The translations under genes were made by a program, and so were the position numbers. The notes below the pieces were generated by a model that did no database searches, was not told the DNA's origin, and worked only from the letters and a program-made list of their open reading frames with translations. 64,000 nucleotides of DNA from an uncultured Sulfitobacter sp. (GTDB lineage Bacteria > Pseudomonadota > Alphaproteobacteria > Rhodobacterales > Rhodobacteraceae): assembly GCA_947502265.1 (NCBI GenBank), contig CANMZB010000001.1, positions 1 through 64,000 of the forward strand, given 5' to 3'. This document shows, one piece after another, positions 18,247 through 27,243 of the stretch (positions are counted from its first letter, which is position 1; the number at the start of each line of letters is the position of its first letter).

Positions 18247-19170
18247 ATGACCTTCAAAACCACTCTTTCCATGCTGGCCTTTTGCGCCGCGACGCCTGCG
18301 CTTGCCGATTGCGGCAAAGTGACTTTTTCCGATGTGGGTTGGACCGACATTACGGCAACAACGGCGTCTACAACCATCGTGCTTGAAGCGCTCGGGTATG
18401 AGACCGACATCAAAATCCTGTCCGTACCCGTTACCTATATCTCGCTTGCCGAGGGCGATGTTGACGTGTTTCTGGGCAACTGGATGCCAACGATGGAGGG
18501 CGATATCGCGCCGTACCGCGAGGCTGGCACCGTTGATGTCGTGCGTAACAACCTTGAAGGGGCCAAATATACCTTGGCGACAAATGCAGCGGGCGTGGCC
18601 GCGGGAATCACTGATTTCGCAAGCATCGCCGCGGCTTCTGATGCGCTTGACGGGAAAATTTACGGTATCGAAGCGGGCAATGACGGCAATCGCCTTATCC
18701 TTGATATGATCGCTGCCGATGCGTTTGGTCTGAAAGGTCTGGAAGTCATTGAAAGCTCCGAGCAGGGGATGCTTGCGCAGGTTGCGCGTGCCGAAGATCG
18801 TGACGAAGCCGTGGTGTTTCTTGGCTGGGAACCACACCCGATGAACGCCAACTTTGACATGACCTATCTGCCGGGCGGGGACGACTGGTTTGGTCCTGAT
18901 CTGGGGGGCGCTGTTGTGGCGACCAACACCCGTGCGGGCTATGTTGCCGAATGTGAAAATGTCGGTAAGTTTCTGGAAAACCTCGAATTTACGCTCGCGA
19001 TGGAGAATGAAATCATGGCAGCGATTCTGGATGACGGGGCTGATCCTGCCGATGCCGCGACAACATGGCTTGCTGCGAACCCCGATGTCTGGGGCGCGTG
19101 GATAGAAGGCGTTACAACAAAAGACGGTGGCGATGCCGCCGCCGCTGTTGCAACGGCAATGGCTGATTAA
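18247..19170 (+). CDS. choX: Choline-binding periplasmic protein ChoX
   Basis: A 307-residue OpuAC-type binding protein with signal peptide (cleavage after PALA, residue 20). It shows VTFSDVGWTDITATTASTT, LSVPVTYISLAEGDVDVFLGNW, VVFLGWEPHPMN and a long acidic C-terminal part, all typical of ChoX, which binds choline (and acetylcholine) through an aromatic cage. The first gene of choXWV; a strong hairpin between choX and choW probably raises choX message over the rest, as binding proteins are needed in excess. Confidence 0.88.
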   Translation: MTFKTTLSMLAFCAATPALADCGKVTFSDVGWTDITATTASTTIVLEALGYETDIKILSVPVTYISLAEGDVDVFLGNWMPTMEGDIAPYREAGTVDVVRNNLEGAKYTLATNAAGVAAGITDFASIAAASDALDGKIYGIEAGNDGNRLILDMIAADAFGLKGLEVIESSEQGMLAQVARAEDRDEAVVFLGWEPHPMNANFDMTYLPGGDDWFGPDLGGAVVATNTRAGYVAECENVGKFLENLEFTLAMENEIMAAILDDGADPADAATTWLAANPDVWGAWIEGVTTKDGGDAAAAVATAMAD

Positions 19171-19198
19171 TATTACATCGACCCATCAGGTTGATCAC

Positions 19199-19226
19199 GC
19201 TGGGCCACTTTTGGCCCAGCTTTTTT
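19199..19226 (+). terminator. Intrinsic terminator-like hairpin between choX and choW
   Basis: GCTGGGCC / GGCCCAGC stem of eight pairs, loop of six, then TTTTTT. It lies 28 bases past the choX stop and 20 before choW, so partial termination is expected, giving more ChoX than ChoW/ChoV. Confidence 0.75.
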
Positions 19227-19245
19227 ACGACTGTTAGGAGACGCC

Positions 19246-20076
19246 ATGAGCTGGCTCACGGAAACGAAAATACCAGTTGGGGATTCTGCCGAGGTGCTTT
19301 TCGACTGGCTCAAAACCAACGGGCGGCCGGTTTTCGATCTCGTTTCGGATGTGCTCGACGCGATGATCGACGCGGTGGTGTGGTGCCTTACCGCGCCTCC
19401 GGTTCTGATCGTTATCGCGGCTTTTGTTGTGCTCACATGGGTGTTGCAGCGGTCGTGGAAAACATGCGCGTTGGTCTTCTTAGGGTTTCTTTTCATCATC
19501 AATCAGGGCTATTGGACCGAAACGGCTGACAGCCTTGCGCTTGTGCTTTCGGCTTGTGTTGTGTGTATGGGCATCGGGGTGCCTGTCGGCATTTTTCTGG
19601 CGCACCGGCCACGAGTATACGCCTACGTCAGCCCGGTTCTTGATCTGATGCAAACCCTGCCGACGTTTGTCTATCTCATTCCCGCTATCATCTTCTTTGG
19701 TCTTGGCATGGTGCCGGGGTTGATTGCGACCGTTATTTTCGTACTGCCCGCCCCGATCCGGCTCACGTATCTGGGGGTTTCCACCACACCCGTTACGCTG
19801 CTTGAGGCGGCGAATTCATTCGGGGCCACGCCGCGGCAAACCCTTTTTAAGGTAGAACTGCCCTACGCGTTCCCGCAGATCATGGCGGGGCTGAACCAAA
19901 CGATCATGCTCTCGCTTTCCATGGTTGTGATTGCGGCCTATGTCGGGGCAAACGGGCTGGGCAAACCCGTCGTACAGGCGCTTAGCAGAGTCGATACATC
20001 GCTTGGCTTTGAAAGCGGTTTCATCATCGTAGTCGTTGCCATTATTCTGGACAGAATGCTGCGGGTGAAATCATGA
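19246..20076 (+). CDS. choW: Choline ABC transporter permease ChoW
   Basis: A 276-residue ProW-type permease. Six or so hydrophobic segments; N-terminal region WLTETKIPVGDSAEVLFDWL is the usual amphipathic leader; the coupling motif LLEAANSFGATPRQTLFKVELPYAFP is near residue 185. GTTAGGAG precedes the ATG. Its stop overlaps the choV start by 4 bases. It forms the membrane channel for choline uptake with ChoX and ChoV. Confidence 0.88.
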   Translation: MSWLTETKIPVGDSAEVLFDWLKTNGRPVFDLVSDVLDAMIDAVVWCLTAPPVLIVIAAFVVLTWVLQRSWKTCALVFLGFLFIINQGYWTETADSLALVLSACVVCMGIGVPVGIFLAHRPRVYAYVSPVLDLMQTLPTFVYLIPAIIFFGLGMVPGLIATVIFVLPAPIRLTYLGVSTTPVTLLEAANSFGATPRQTLFKVELPYAFPQIMAGLNQTIMLSLSMVVIAAYVGANGLGKPVVQALSRVDTSLGFESGFIIVVVAIILDRMLRVKS

Positions 20077-21080
20077 ATGCTGTTGAGTTCGACAATGTTT
20101 CGATCGTTTTCGGAGCGAAGCCCGAAAGCGCACTGCCCGCGATGGACGCTGGCAAGGAACGAAGCGAAATTCGTGCCGAAACCAACCAGATTCTGGGCGT
20201 ACACAATTGCTCTTTGACCGTGAAAGAGGGGGAGATCCTTGTCCTCATGGGGCTTTCCGGTTCAGGGAAATCCACGCTGCTGCGGGCCGTGAACGGGTTG
20301 AATCCGGTTGTGCGCGGCGACGTGCGCATTAATACTAAATCGGGCATGGCGTCGGTCACGTCAGCGGATGCCAAAACCTTGCGGAACATGCGCCTGAACG
20401 ATGTCGCGATGGTGTTTCAACAGTTCGGGTTGCTGCCGTGGCGGACCGTGCGCGACAATGTCGGGCTTGGGCTCGAGCTGGGCGGGATGGAGAAAGCTGC
20501 GCGCAACCAACGGGTTGACGAGGAGCTTGCCCTTGTGGGGCTTGCCGACCGGGCCGATGCATTTGTGGGTGAGTTGTCCGGAGGGATGCAGCAACGGGTC
20601 GGCCTTGCGCGTGCGTTCACGACCGACGCACCGATCCTGCTCATGGACGAGCCATTTTCGGCGCTTGATCCGCTGATCCGCACCAAACTACAGGATGAAC
20701 TGCTTGATCTGCAAAAGCGGCGCAACCGGACGATCATTTTCGTCAGCCATGACCTTGACGAAGCCTTCAAGCTTGGCAACCGGATCGCAATTCTGGAAGG
20801 TGGACGGATCGTACAATGCGGCACCCCGCGCGAAATTTTCACAAACCCGAATAACGCCTATGTCGCCGAGTTTGTGGCCCATATGAACCCGCTTGGCGTG
20901 TTGACCGCGCATGATGTGATGACGGAAGGCTCCTGCGAGGGGGCCGTTGTCGACATTGAAACCCCCGTTCGGGAAATCATCGAACAAATCCAGTCAGGGC
21001 AGTCTCTTGAGGTGCACGAGAACGATAAACCCGTCGGGCAGATCACCCAAAGCTCGCTGCTTGCGCGTCTGACCCGTTAA
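20073..21080 (+). CDS. choV: Choline ABC transporter ATPase ChoV
   Basis: A 335-residue ATPase. An N-terminal stretch of about 50 residues before the core (IVFGAKPESALPAMDAGKER) is typical of ChoV/ProV. Walker A GLSGSGKSTLLRAVNGLNP, signature LSGGMQQRVGLARA, Walker B ILLMDEPFSALDPL, switch VSHDLDEA. The C-terminal 60 residues (HDVMTEGSCEGAVVDIETPV...) correspond to a shortened CBS-like regulatory part. Translationally coupled to choW. Confidence 0.88.
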   Translation: MNAVEFDNVSIVFGAKPESALPAMDAGKERSEIRAETNQILGVHNCSLTVKEGEILVLMGLSGSGKSTLLRAVNGLNPVVRGDVRINTKSGMASVTSADAKTLRNMRLNDVAMVFQQFGLLPWRTVRDNVGLGLELGGMEKAARNQRVDEELALVGLADRADAFVGELSGGMQQRVGLARAFTTDAPILLMDEPFSALDPLIRTKLQDELLDLQKRRNRTIIFVSHDLDEAFKLGNRIAILEGGRIVQCGTPREIFTNPNNAYVAEFVAHMNPLGVLTAHDVMTEGSCEGAVVDIETPVREIIEQIQSGQSLEVHENDKPVGQITQSSLLARLTR

Positions 21081-21131
21081 TACCGGATGGGCCACGTTCG
21101 CCTGCCGTTTCATTCACAGAGAGCCACAAGC

Positions 21132-21193
21132 GGCACCCGATTTAACGCGCCAATCCTGAACGCTGGGGAGCATTGCGTTATCAGTCGGGTGCC
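21132..21193. terminator. Structured two-way terminator region between choV and rimO
   Basis: Outer arms GGCACCCGA (21132-21140) and TCGGGTGCC (21185-21193) enclose inner arms TAACGC (21143-21148) and GCGTTA (21175-21180). The nested inverted repeat lies between the convergent choV and rimO genes and could end transcripts from both sides. No long T tract. Confidence 0.4.
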
Positions 21194-21208
21194 TTTGGCC
21201 ATCGGCCT

Positions 21209-22594
21209 TTAAACCAACCGGCCCCACAGATCATATTCGCCCGCTTCCTCGACTATGACGGTCACGATATCGCCCACGGACAGCTTCTCAAAGCCTGCGT
21301 CGATGAACAGGTTTCCGTCGATTTCGGGCGCGTCCGATTTGGTGCGGCAGGTGGCGGCTTCATCGTCGATTTCGTCGATGATCACGTCCATTGTACTCCC
21401 GACCTTGGCTTCCAGCTTGGCCTCGGAAATCGCTTGGGCCTTTTCCATGAAGCGCTCCCAGCGCTCCTGTTTGACCTGTGCAGGCACATGATCTGGCAGC
21501 GCGTTCGAGCGCGCACCGGCGACGTTTTCGTATTGGAAACACCCCACGCGGTCCAGTTGCGCCTCGTCCATCCAGTCAAGCAGCGTCTGGAATTCGGCCT
21601 CTGTTTCGCCGGGGTAGCCGACGATGAACGTCGAGCGCAGGGTGATGTCAGGGCAAACGTCGCGCCATGCGGCGATCTCGTCGAGGGTTTTGGATGCCGC
21701 CGCCGGCCGTGCCATGCGTTTAAGGACATCAGGATGGGCGTGCTGGAACGGGATATCCAGATACGGCAGCACCAGACCCTCCGCCATCAGCGGGATCAAC
21801 TGGCGCACATGGGGGTAGGGGTAGACGTAATGCAGCCGCACCCACGCGCCCAAAGACCCCAGATCGCGCGCCAGATCGGTGATATGCGCGCGGTGGCCAC
21901 GATCCTCGGCGTGTTTGATATCCACACCATAAGCCGAGGTATCCTGCGAGATCACCAACAATTCCTTGACCCCGTTCGCCACCAGCTTTTCCGCCTCGCG
22001 GATCACCGCATGGGCGGGGCGGCTTTGCAGTCGGCCACGCATGTCGGGGATGATGCAGAACTTGCACTTGTGATTGCAGCCTTCGGAGATCTTCAGATAA
22101 CTGAAGTGCCGCGGCGTGAGCGAAACGCCGGAGGCGGGCAACAGATCAATGAACGGATCGGGGGAGGGCGGTACAGCGACATGAACCGCGTCCAGCACCT
22201 GTTCGTATTGATGCGGGCCGGTAACGGCAAGGATGCGGGGGTGGTGTTCGCGGATGTAATCCGGTTCGGCACCCAGACAGCCGGTGACGATCACGCGGCC
22301 ATTCTCGGTCAGCGCCTCGCCGATGGCATCAAGGCTCTCGGCTTTGGCAGAATCAAGAAACCCGCAGGTGTTCACAATCACCGCATCCGCACCCGCATAA
22401 TCGGGCGAGATCGCATAACCTTCGGCGCGCAGGCGCGTCAGGATCCGTTCAGAGTCCACCAACGCTTTGGGACAGCCAAGCGACACCATGCCGATGGTCG
22501 GCTGGCCGGGGCGGTCGGGATGGACGATGCCAGCTTTCGGGACGCGCGCATTGGCAAGATCAGGGCGGAGGCTTGGGGGGTTTGTGCTCATCAC
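21209..22594 (-). CDS. rimO: Ribosomal protein S12 methylthiotransferase RimO
   Basis: A 461-residue radical-SAM enzyme that adds a methylthio group to Asp88/89 of ribosomal protein S12. Two iron-sulfur clusters are indicated: N-terminal domain cysteines in [26 protein letters not shown] and TGCLGAEPD, and the radical-SAM triad CNHKCKFC near residue 175. The C-terminal TRAM domain (about 395-460, MDVIIDE...YDLWGRLV) binds substrate. The size and order match RimO rather than MiaB. Monocistronic and convergent with choV. Confidence 0.95.
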   Translation of the reverse strand: MMSTNPPSLRPDLANARVPKAGIVHPDRPGQPTIGMVSLGCPKALVDSERILTRLRAEGYAISPDYAGADAVIVNTCGFLDSAKAESLDAIGEALTENGRVIVTGCLGAEPDYIREHHPRILAVTGPHQYEQVLDAVHVAVPPSPDPFIDLLPASGVSLTPRHFSYLKISEGCNHKCKFCIIPDMRGRLQSRPAHAVIREAEKLVANGVKELLVISQDTSAYGVDIKHAEDRGHRAHITDLARDLGSLGAWVRLHYVYPYPHVRQLIPLMAEGLVLPYLDIPFQHAHPDVLKRMARPAAASKTLDEIAAWRDVCPDITLRSTFIVGYPGETEAEFQTLLDWMDEAQLDRVGCFQYENVAGARSNALPDHVPAQVKQERWERFMEKAQAISEAKLEAKVGSTMDVIIDEIDDEAATCRTKSDAPEIDGNLFIDAGFEKLSVGDIVTVIVEEAGEYDLWGRLV

Positions 22595-22630
22595 TGCGCT
22601 ATAGGGCAGGCGCGCGATGTGGGCAATATA

Positions 22631-23080
22631 TTACCATGCGCGCACCGGCAGACCCGCGCCGAGCCATCCCGGCCCCGCGCCAGAGCCCATCATCCCCTCG
22701 GGTACGTCAATGACATTGGTAAAACCGGCATCCGACAACCGCTGCGCCAACCGGCGCGAACGTACACCTCGCGCGCAGATAAGGGCCACGGGGGCATCGC
22801 GCGCGCCCTCTATCTGCGCCAGCAGCTTTGTCGCAAATGCCGGATCGCGCATATCAAGCGGGACAGCCCCCAGCGCGATGCCCGTGCGCGTCCATTCATC
22901 GGGGCGGCGGATATCTATCAGGGCAATTGTGCCGTCAATCACGGCGCGGTGCGCGTTCTCGACGCTAAGCGTGGCACCCTCAACCGTGCCGGTCACATTG
23001 AACCAGCGCGCGGCCAGCAGCCCGCCAGCCGCAAGCGTGCCCATCACAAGGCCGCGCCGGGCAAGTTGGCCACGCCGCAT
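22631..23080 (-). CDS. Membrane-anchored rhodanese-like protein
   Basis: A 149-residue protein: a basic N-terminus with a hydrophobic segment (RRGLVMGTLAAGGLLAARW, residues 8-26) followed by one rhodanese domain with IALIDIRRPDEWTRTG and the active-site loop ICARGVRSRRL (Cys near residue 102). It probably handles sulfur or acts as a redox/sulfur carrier on the outer face of the membrane. The next upstream gene on the same strand encodes a YHS-domain protein four bases away, so they form a pair. Confidence 0.8.
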   Translation of the reverse strand: MRRGQLARRGLVMGTLAAGGLLAARWFNVTGTVEGATLSVENAHRAVIDGTIALIDIRRPDEWTRTGIALGAVPLDMRDPAFATKLLAQIEGARDAPVALICARGVRSRRLAQRLSDAGFTNVIDVPEGMMGSGAGPGWLGAGLPVRAW

Positions 23081-23083
23081 CGC

Positions 23084-23599
23084 CTAGCCTTGGGGTGCTT
23101 GCGAGGACCATTGCGGGATGGTCGCGGTGGACGCGGGGTTCGGGTCAATATCGGGCCAGTTGCCGTCGGACAGATTCAGATTTCCCGCGATGTCCTCCTC
23201 CCAAAAGCCGACTACGTTTTTCGTGATGTTGAGGTACAGCTTGCCATCGATGATCCGCCACAGCGTCGGATTACCCGGCACCTTGCCGCCTTTGGCCACA
23301 CCATACGCGCAGTGCCCGTCATACTGCGGAACATATTTCGCCGGATCAGCAAGAAAGGCATCGCGGTTCGCTTGGGAGGAAAAGGCGAATGTCGCGCCGT
23401 TATGGTCGGCGGTGATCGCCCTGTCGCCCGGTACGGGGGCGGTCTGGGGCTGGCCAACCGGATTTTGTGGCAGATCGAAATAGGCCACTACATCAAAGCC
23501 GGAGGCGGCGAAACCGGTCTCGTCGACATATTGTTCACCTGCAAGGGCGCCGTGGGCAAGGCTGATCGCGGCAACGATGGTGAGGGCAAAGCGGGTCAT
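23084..23599 (-). CDS. Exported YHS-domain protein
   Basis: A 171-residue protein with a signal peptide (MTRFALTIVAAISLAHGALA) and a YHS-like domain: SGFDVVAYFDLPQNPVGQ, HNGATFAFSSQANRDAFLADPAKYVPQYDGHCAYGVAKG. The YHS set is thought to bind metal or act in redox handling. It precedes the rhodanese gene with a 3-base gap, suggesting a joint periplasmic role. Function unproven. Confidence 0.8.
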   Translation of the reverse strand: MTRFALTIVAAISLAHGALAGEQYVDETGFAASGFDVVAYFDLPQNPVGQPQTAPVPGDRAITADHNGATFAFSSQANRDAFLADPAKYVPQYDGHCAYGVAKGGKVPGNPTLWRIIDGKLYLNITKNVVGFWEEDIAGNLNLSDGNWPDIDPNPASTATIPQWSSQAPQG

Positions 23600-23718
23600 G
23601 GTCCGGCTCCTGAAAAGGGACGCAGGGGTGCGCCTGTGATGCCAATTCTAGGCGCAAAGGGGCCAATGCGCCTATCGCAAGTCCGTGACCTCGCAGGTTT
23701 GTGACGGCGTGCCCCGCG

Positions 23719-24507
23719 TTATTTCAGAACAGGCGGCGCATCGGGGTCGCTGCCGGGCATACGCGGGGTTTTCTGTAATGTTTCCATCTGCGGCAAATCA
23801 AAGCGCAACCCGACTTTCATCAGCTTGTTCACTGTCGGATCGCTATGGCCGAAGAACCCCACGTCCATCGCCCCCGCCTCGATGCCTGAAAACGTTAGCG
23901 CCTCGGATGCGGCGCGCACCAGCGCGTCCTGCGCGCGCGGAATTGCGTCGATGAAGGCCAGCAGATGCCCGCGCCCGCCGCCCTCGTACTCCACGCCCAC
24001 CAGCCACGCGTTGGCGGCCATGCCCGTGGCGGTGGCCAGTTTCGCGTCAATCGCTTCGATCAGCGATTCGGGCAGGCCTTTGGGCGGCAACACCCGTTCG
24101 ATCTTTGCTTCGACCTCACCGGCCTGATGCGACAACGTCTCGCGCAGCCATGCCACGGCGGCATCGGGCAACAGGATTGCCGAAGGTGCCACATCCATGT
24201 TGAGCGCGATGCCCAGCGGTTGCCCGTCCAGCATCGCCGCCACGTTGCGCCCCGACAGGGCCACATAGGCACCCGCTTCGCCCGCGTATTGCGCAAGCCG
24301 CTGGGCACGATCAAACGCCAGCAGGTATTGCGCGCCGTCGGTCTCAAGCACTTTTGGCGCGATCTGGTCGCCGTCCGGTTCTGCCTCAAGCAGCAGATAC
24401 AATTCCACATCCGCTATACGCTCGTAAAACCGCAGGCGGGCGGTATCGTCATCGGGGGCAGCCATCATGGCCGCATGGGCAGCGTCGAGCGGTGTCGGCG
24501 TCATCAC
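23719..24507 (-). CDS. SseB-family protein
   Basis: A 262-residue soluble protein. The SseB N-terminal domain (about 1-125: LDAAHAAMMAAPDDDTARLRFYERIADVELYLLLE...QYLLAFDRAQRLAQYAG, ALNMDVAPSAILLP) is followed by a C-terminal domain (130-245) with ANAWLVGVEYEGGGRGHLLAF. The function of bacterial SseB-family proteins is poorly defined. The gene overlaps the UDG-like gene upstream by 4 bases. Confidence 0.8.
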   Translation of the reverse strand: MMTPTPLDAAHAAMMAAPDDDTARLRFYERIADVELYLLLEAEPDGDQIAPKVLETDGAQYLLAFDRAQRLAQYAGEAGAYVALSGRNVAAMLDGQPLGIALNMDVAPSAILLPDAAVAWLRETLSHQAGEVEAKIERVLPPKGLPESLIEAIDAKLATATGMAANAWLVGVEYEGGGRGHLLAFIDAIPRAQDALVRAASEALTFSGIEAGAMDVGFFGHSDPTVNKLMKVGLRFDLPQMETLQKTPRMPGSDPDAPPVLK

Positions 24508-25085
24508 ATCACCTCTTTAACGGCGGCTTGAAGGCGGGGAATGACCTCTGCCTCGAACCACGGGTTTTTCTTTAGCCATCCCGTATTGCGCCACGAGGGG
24601 TGTGGCAAGGCAAAGACGCCTTCGGGGTGCCTGTCCCAATTGCGCACGGCGTCTGTGACAGTGGTAAATCCGGGCAAATGGTATTTCATCGCATGGCCGC
24701 CGATCAGCACGGTCAGCCGGACATCCGGCACGCTGGCCAGCGCCCCCGCACGCCACGTTCTTGCGCAAACGGGCGGCGGCGGCAGGTCGCTGCCTTTGGC
24801 ATCATAGCCCGGAAAGCAGAAAGCCATCGGGATGATCGCCACGCGCGCGCGATCGTAAAACGCCGCGTCGTCCAGCCCAAGCCACGTGCGCAACCGCACG
24901 CCGGACGCATCGCAAAACGGCATATTCGCTTTATGAACTTTAATTCCCGGCGCTTGGGAAGCGATCAACAGCCGCGCGCCCGGTTGGAACCAGACCACGG
25001 GATTGGGCCGGTGCGCCGTGGCAGTGGCGGCAAAGCGGTCGGCGCACAGGGTACACTTGCGCAGGGCGGGGCGGATATCGGTCAT
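24504..25085 (-). CDS. Uracil-DNA glycosylase superfamily protein
   Basis: A 193-residue protein of the UDG fold. N-terminal Cys pair KCTLCADRF, then LLIASQAPGIKVHKANMPFCDASG corresponding to the uracil-binding first motif, and a C-terminal LPHPSWRNTGWLKKNPWF matching the HPSxxN-like second motif. This subgroup (UDG-like, found beside small stress genes) has no firmly proven glycosylase activity. It opens a two-gene unit with the sseB-like gene. Confidence 0.8.
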   Translation of the reverse strand: MTDIRPALRKCTLCADRFAATATAHRPNPVVWFQPGARLLIASQAPGIKVHKANMPFCDASGVRLRTWLGLDDAAFYDRARVAIIPMAFCFPGYDAKGSDLPPPPVCARTWRAGALASVPDVRLTVLIGGHAMKYHLPGFTTVTDAVRNWDRHPEGVFALPHPSWRNTGWLKKNPWFEAEVIPRLQAAVKEVM

Positions 25086-25186
25086 AGCTAACAGGTAAGG
25101 GGCCAGCGCGCATTGCCAAGGGGGATTTTCAACGGGAGGGAAGATGACGACTTGCAGCGCCTCAATGTTTCTATATTTCTAGAACT

Positions 25187-25537
25187 ATGAAAACCCAAAG
25201 TTTCTCTCAAGATATCGTCCAGGCCGCTGCCAGCTTTGCAGCACTCGGCTCCGAACAGCGGCTTGGCGTTTTGCTTGCTCTGGTGCGCGCGGGGCCGGAA
25301 GGTCTTAGCATCGGCGCGCTGGGTGCGCGCAGTGGCGTCACCGGATCAACCCTGACGCACCATATGAAAATCCTCACGGCGGCGGGTCTGGTTGAACAAA
25401 CCCGCCGCGGACGCAGCATCATCTGTGCCGCTGTGGCACACGGGCGCATCGCGGCGCTCTCCCAATTTCTTCTGACGGAATGCTGCGCCGATGCGGCATC
25501 CCCCTGTCCCGATCATCCGCATGGAGCCTCCTTATGA
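25187..25537 (+). CDS. ArsR-family metal-responsive repressor
   Basis: A 116-residue winged-helix regulator: ASFAALGSEQRLGVLLALVRAG, recognition helix in SGVTGSTLTHHMKILTAAGLVEQ, wing RRGRSIICAAV. The C-terminal tail CCADAASPCPDHPHG is rich in Cys and His, a likely metal site. It overlaps the start of the cation-efflux gene by 4 bases, so it probably controls zinc or a similar metal through that exporter. Confidence 0.85.
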   Translation: MKTQSFSQDIVQAAASFAALGSEQRLGVLLALVRAGPEGLSIGALGARSGVTGSTLTHHMKILTAAGLVEQTRRGRSIICAAVAHGRIAALSQFLLTECCADAASPCPDHPHGASL

Positions 25538-26442
25538 GCGCGCATCATCATCACGTTGACCCCGAAGCGGGCGATCTTCGCGTCGCGATTGCGGTGGGCA
25601 TCAATCTTCTTTTGACCCTGGCGCAAGTTGTCGGCGGTATTCTGTCAGGCAGCCTGTCGCTGATAGCGGACGCGCTGCATAACTTCAGCGATGCGATTTC
25701 GCTGATTATTGCGTTCGGGGCGCGTAAAATTGCCCGTCGTCCGGCGGATGCAAAAATGACGTTCGGTTATGGCCGGATCGAAGCGGTCGCCGCTTTGATC
25801 AACTATACCACGCTGGTGGTGATCGGTCTGTACCTGATCTATGAAGGTATCGCGCGCCTGTTCACACCAACCGAGATTGTCGGCTGGATCGTTGTGATCG
25901 TGGCAGGTGTGGCGCTTGTTATTGACCTTGCCACTGCTGCGCTGACCTACACGATGTCGAAATCCAGCATGAACATCCGCGCGGCGTTTTTGCACAATCT
26001 GGCGGACGCTTTGGGGTCGGTTGCCGTGATTGTGGCGGGCACATTGGTGATCCTGTTCGGCTGGACGTGGGTTGACCCTGTGGTGACGCTGCTGATTGCG
26101 GGCTATATTCTGTGGCATGCGTTCACTGAAATGCCGGCTGTGATGCGCCTTTTGATGCTGGGCAGCCCACCCGACATGGATATGTCTGACGTGATCAAGG
26201 CGATGGAAGGCGCGCAGGATGTGGCGAGCGTTCATCATGTGCATTTGTGGATGATGCAGGAACACAGTACCGCTCTGGATGCGCATGTCCGCCTCGTGCA
26301 AGGGGCAGATCCGGCCAGAGCACGCAGGGCGATGAAAGAGATGCTCGTCGCGCGCTTCCATCTGCATCACGCCACCTTGGAGATGGAGGAACACGATGCC
26401 TCTTGCCCTGATCACGACAAACAAGTGGGGCATGCAGGCTGA
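25534..26442 (+). CDS. Cation diffusion facilitator (zinc-type) efflux protein
   Basis: A 302-residue transporter of the CDF/SLC30 type. It begins with a His cluster (SAHHHHVD), has six hydrophobic segments, and the two transport-site HxxxD motifs, HNFSDA in segment 2 (about 46) and HNLADA in segment 5 (about 154). The C-terminal cytoplasmic domain includes ASVHHVHLWMMQEHSTALDAHV and a His/Asp/Cys-rich end. Exports Zn(II) or related cations by proton antiport. Start chosen at 25534, coupled to arsR. Confidence 0.9.
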   Translation: MSAHHHHVDPEAGDLRVAIAVGINLLLTLAQVVGGILSGSLSLIADALHNFSDAISLIIAFGARKIARRPADAKMTFGYGRIEAVAALINYTTLVVIGLYLIYEGIARLFTPTEIVGWIVVIVAGVALVIDLATAALTYTMSKSSMNIRAAFLHNLADALGSVAVIVAGTLVILFGWTWVDPVVTLLIAGYILWHAFTEMPAVMRLLMLGSPPDMDMSDVIKAMEGAQDVASVHHVHLWMMQEHSTALDAHVRLVQGADPARARRAMKEMLVARFHLHHATLEMEEHDASCPDHDKQVGHAG

Positions 26443-26464
26443 ACCGCACGATAGACAGGCGCGG

Positions 26465-26494
26465 TTGTACATTTGTTTCCGTTTGGGACATAAT
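26465..26494 (+). promoter_or_regulatory. Candidate promoter of the capsule-export genes
   Basis: TTGTAC (26465-26470), an 18-base spacer and CATAAT (26489-26494), about 90 bases before the ABC ATPase start. A visual match only. Confidence 0.3.
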
Positions 26495-26583
26495 ATGGTC
26501 AAAATCTCGCGATAAAAAAGGGATGAACCTCCGCCAGAGAGGGCTTATATCACCACACAAGACTGAACCGGAGCAGGTTAACA

Positions 26584-27243
26584 ATGCTGGAGTTTCATAA
26601 CGTTTCCAAGTCTTTCTGGACGGGTGCGCAGCACAAGGTCATCCTTGACCAAGTGTCGTTCCGTGTGGAGCTTGGCAACTCGATGGGGATCCTTGCCCCC
26701 AACGGAACCGGCAAAACCACGCTGATCAACATGATGGCGGGGCTCGAAAAGCCCGATGAGGGCGAGATCGTGCGCGATTGCAACATCTCCTTTCCGCTCG
26801 GTTTCATGGGCGGGGTCGTTTCCAAGGTTTCCGCGATGGAGAACGCGCGCTACATCGCGCGGCTCTACGGGCTTGATCCCGACTATGTCGAAAGCTTTTG
26901 CCGCTGGCTTTGTGGCTTGGGTGAATATTTTGACCAGCCGCTTGGCACTTATTCGGCTGGCATGCGGGCGCGGTTTTCCTTTGCGCTCATGCTTGCGCTG
27001 GATTTCGATATGTATCTGATTGACGAAGGCATGCCGTCCACCACGGATGTCGAATTCAACCGAAAGGCAGGAGAAATCCTGCAAGAACGCCTGCGAACCA
27101 CGACCATCGTGATCGTGTCGCATCAGGCTCAAACGCTTGAAAAATTCGCACGTTCTGCCGCAGTTCTGATGAACGGGCAGCTCAACGTTTTCGACAGCCT
27201 GGAAGAAGCGAAACAGCTCTATGACTACCAAACCCAAAGCTAG
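26584..27243 (+). CDS. kpsT: Capsular polysaccharide export ATPase (KpsT/CtrD-like)
   Basis: A 219-residue ABC ATPase of the polysaccharide-export type. Walker A is APNGTGKTTLINMMAG, the signature is degenerate (YSAGMRARFSFALML instead of LSGGQ), Walker B is MYLIDEGMPSTTD, and the switch His is IVSHQAQTLEKF; the degenerate signature is characteristic of KpsT/CtrD proteins. It energises export of capsule polysaccharide. The following kpsE-like gene overlaps by 23 bases. The partner permease KpsM is not adjacent. Confidence 0.85.
   Translation: MLEFHNVSKSFWTGAQHKVILDQVSFRVELGNSMGILAPNGTGKTTLINMMAGLEKPDEGEIVRDCNISFPLGFMGGVVSKVSAMENARYIARLYGLDPDYVESFCRWLCGLGEYFDQPLGTYSAGMRARFSFALMLALDFDMYLIDEGMPSTTDVEFNRKAGEILQERLRTTTIVIVSHQAQTLEKFARSAAVLMNGQLNVFDSLEEAKQLYDYQTQS

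Noticed and set aside
21173..23704. Open frame of 843 codons on the plus strand
   Set aside because: It runs antisense across rimO, rhodanese and YHS genes, which have clear family motifs; its His/Arg/Gly-rich content is a by-product of the high-GC coding strand.
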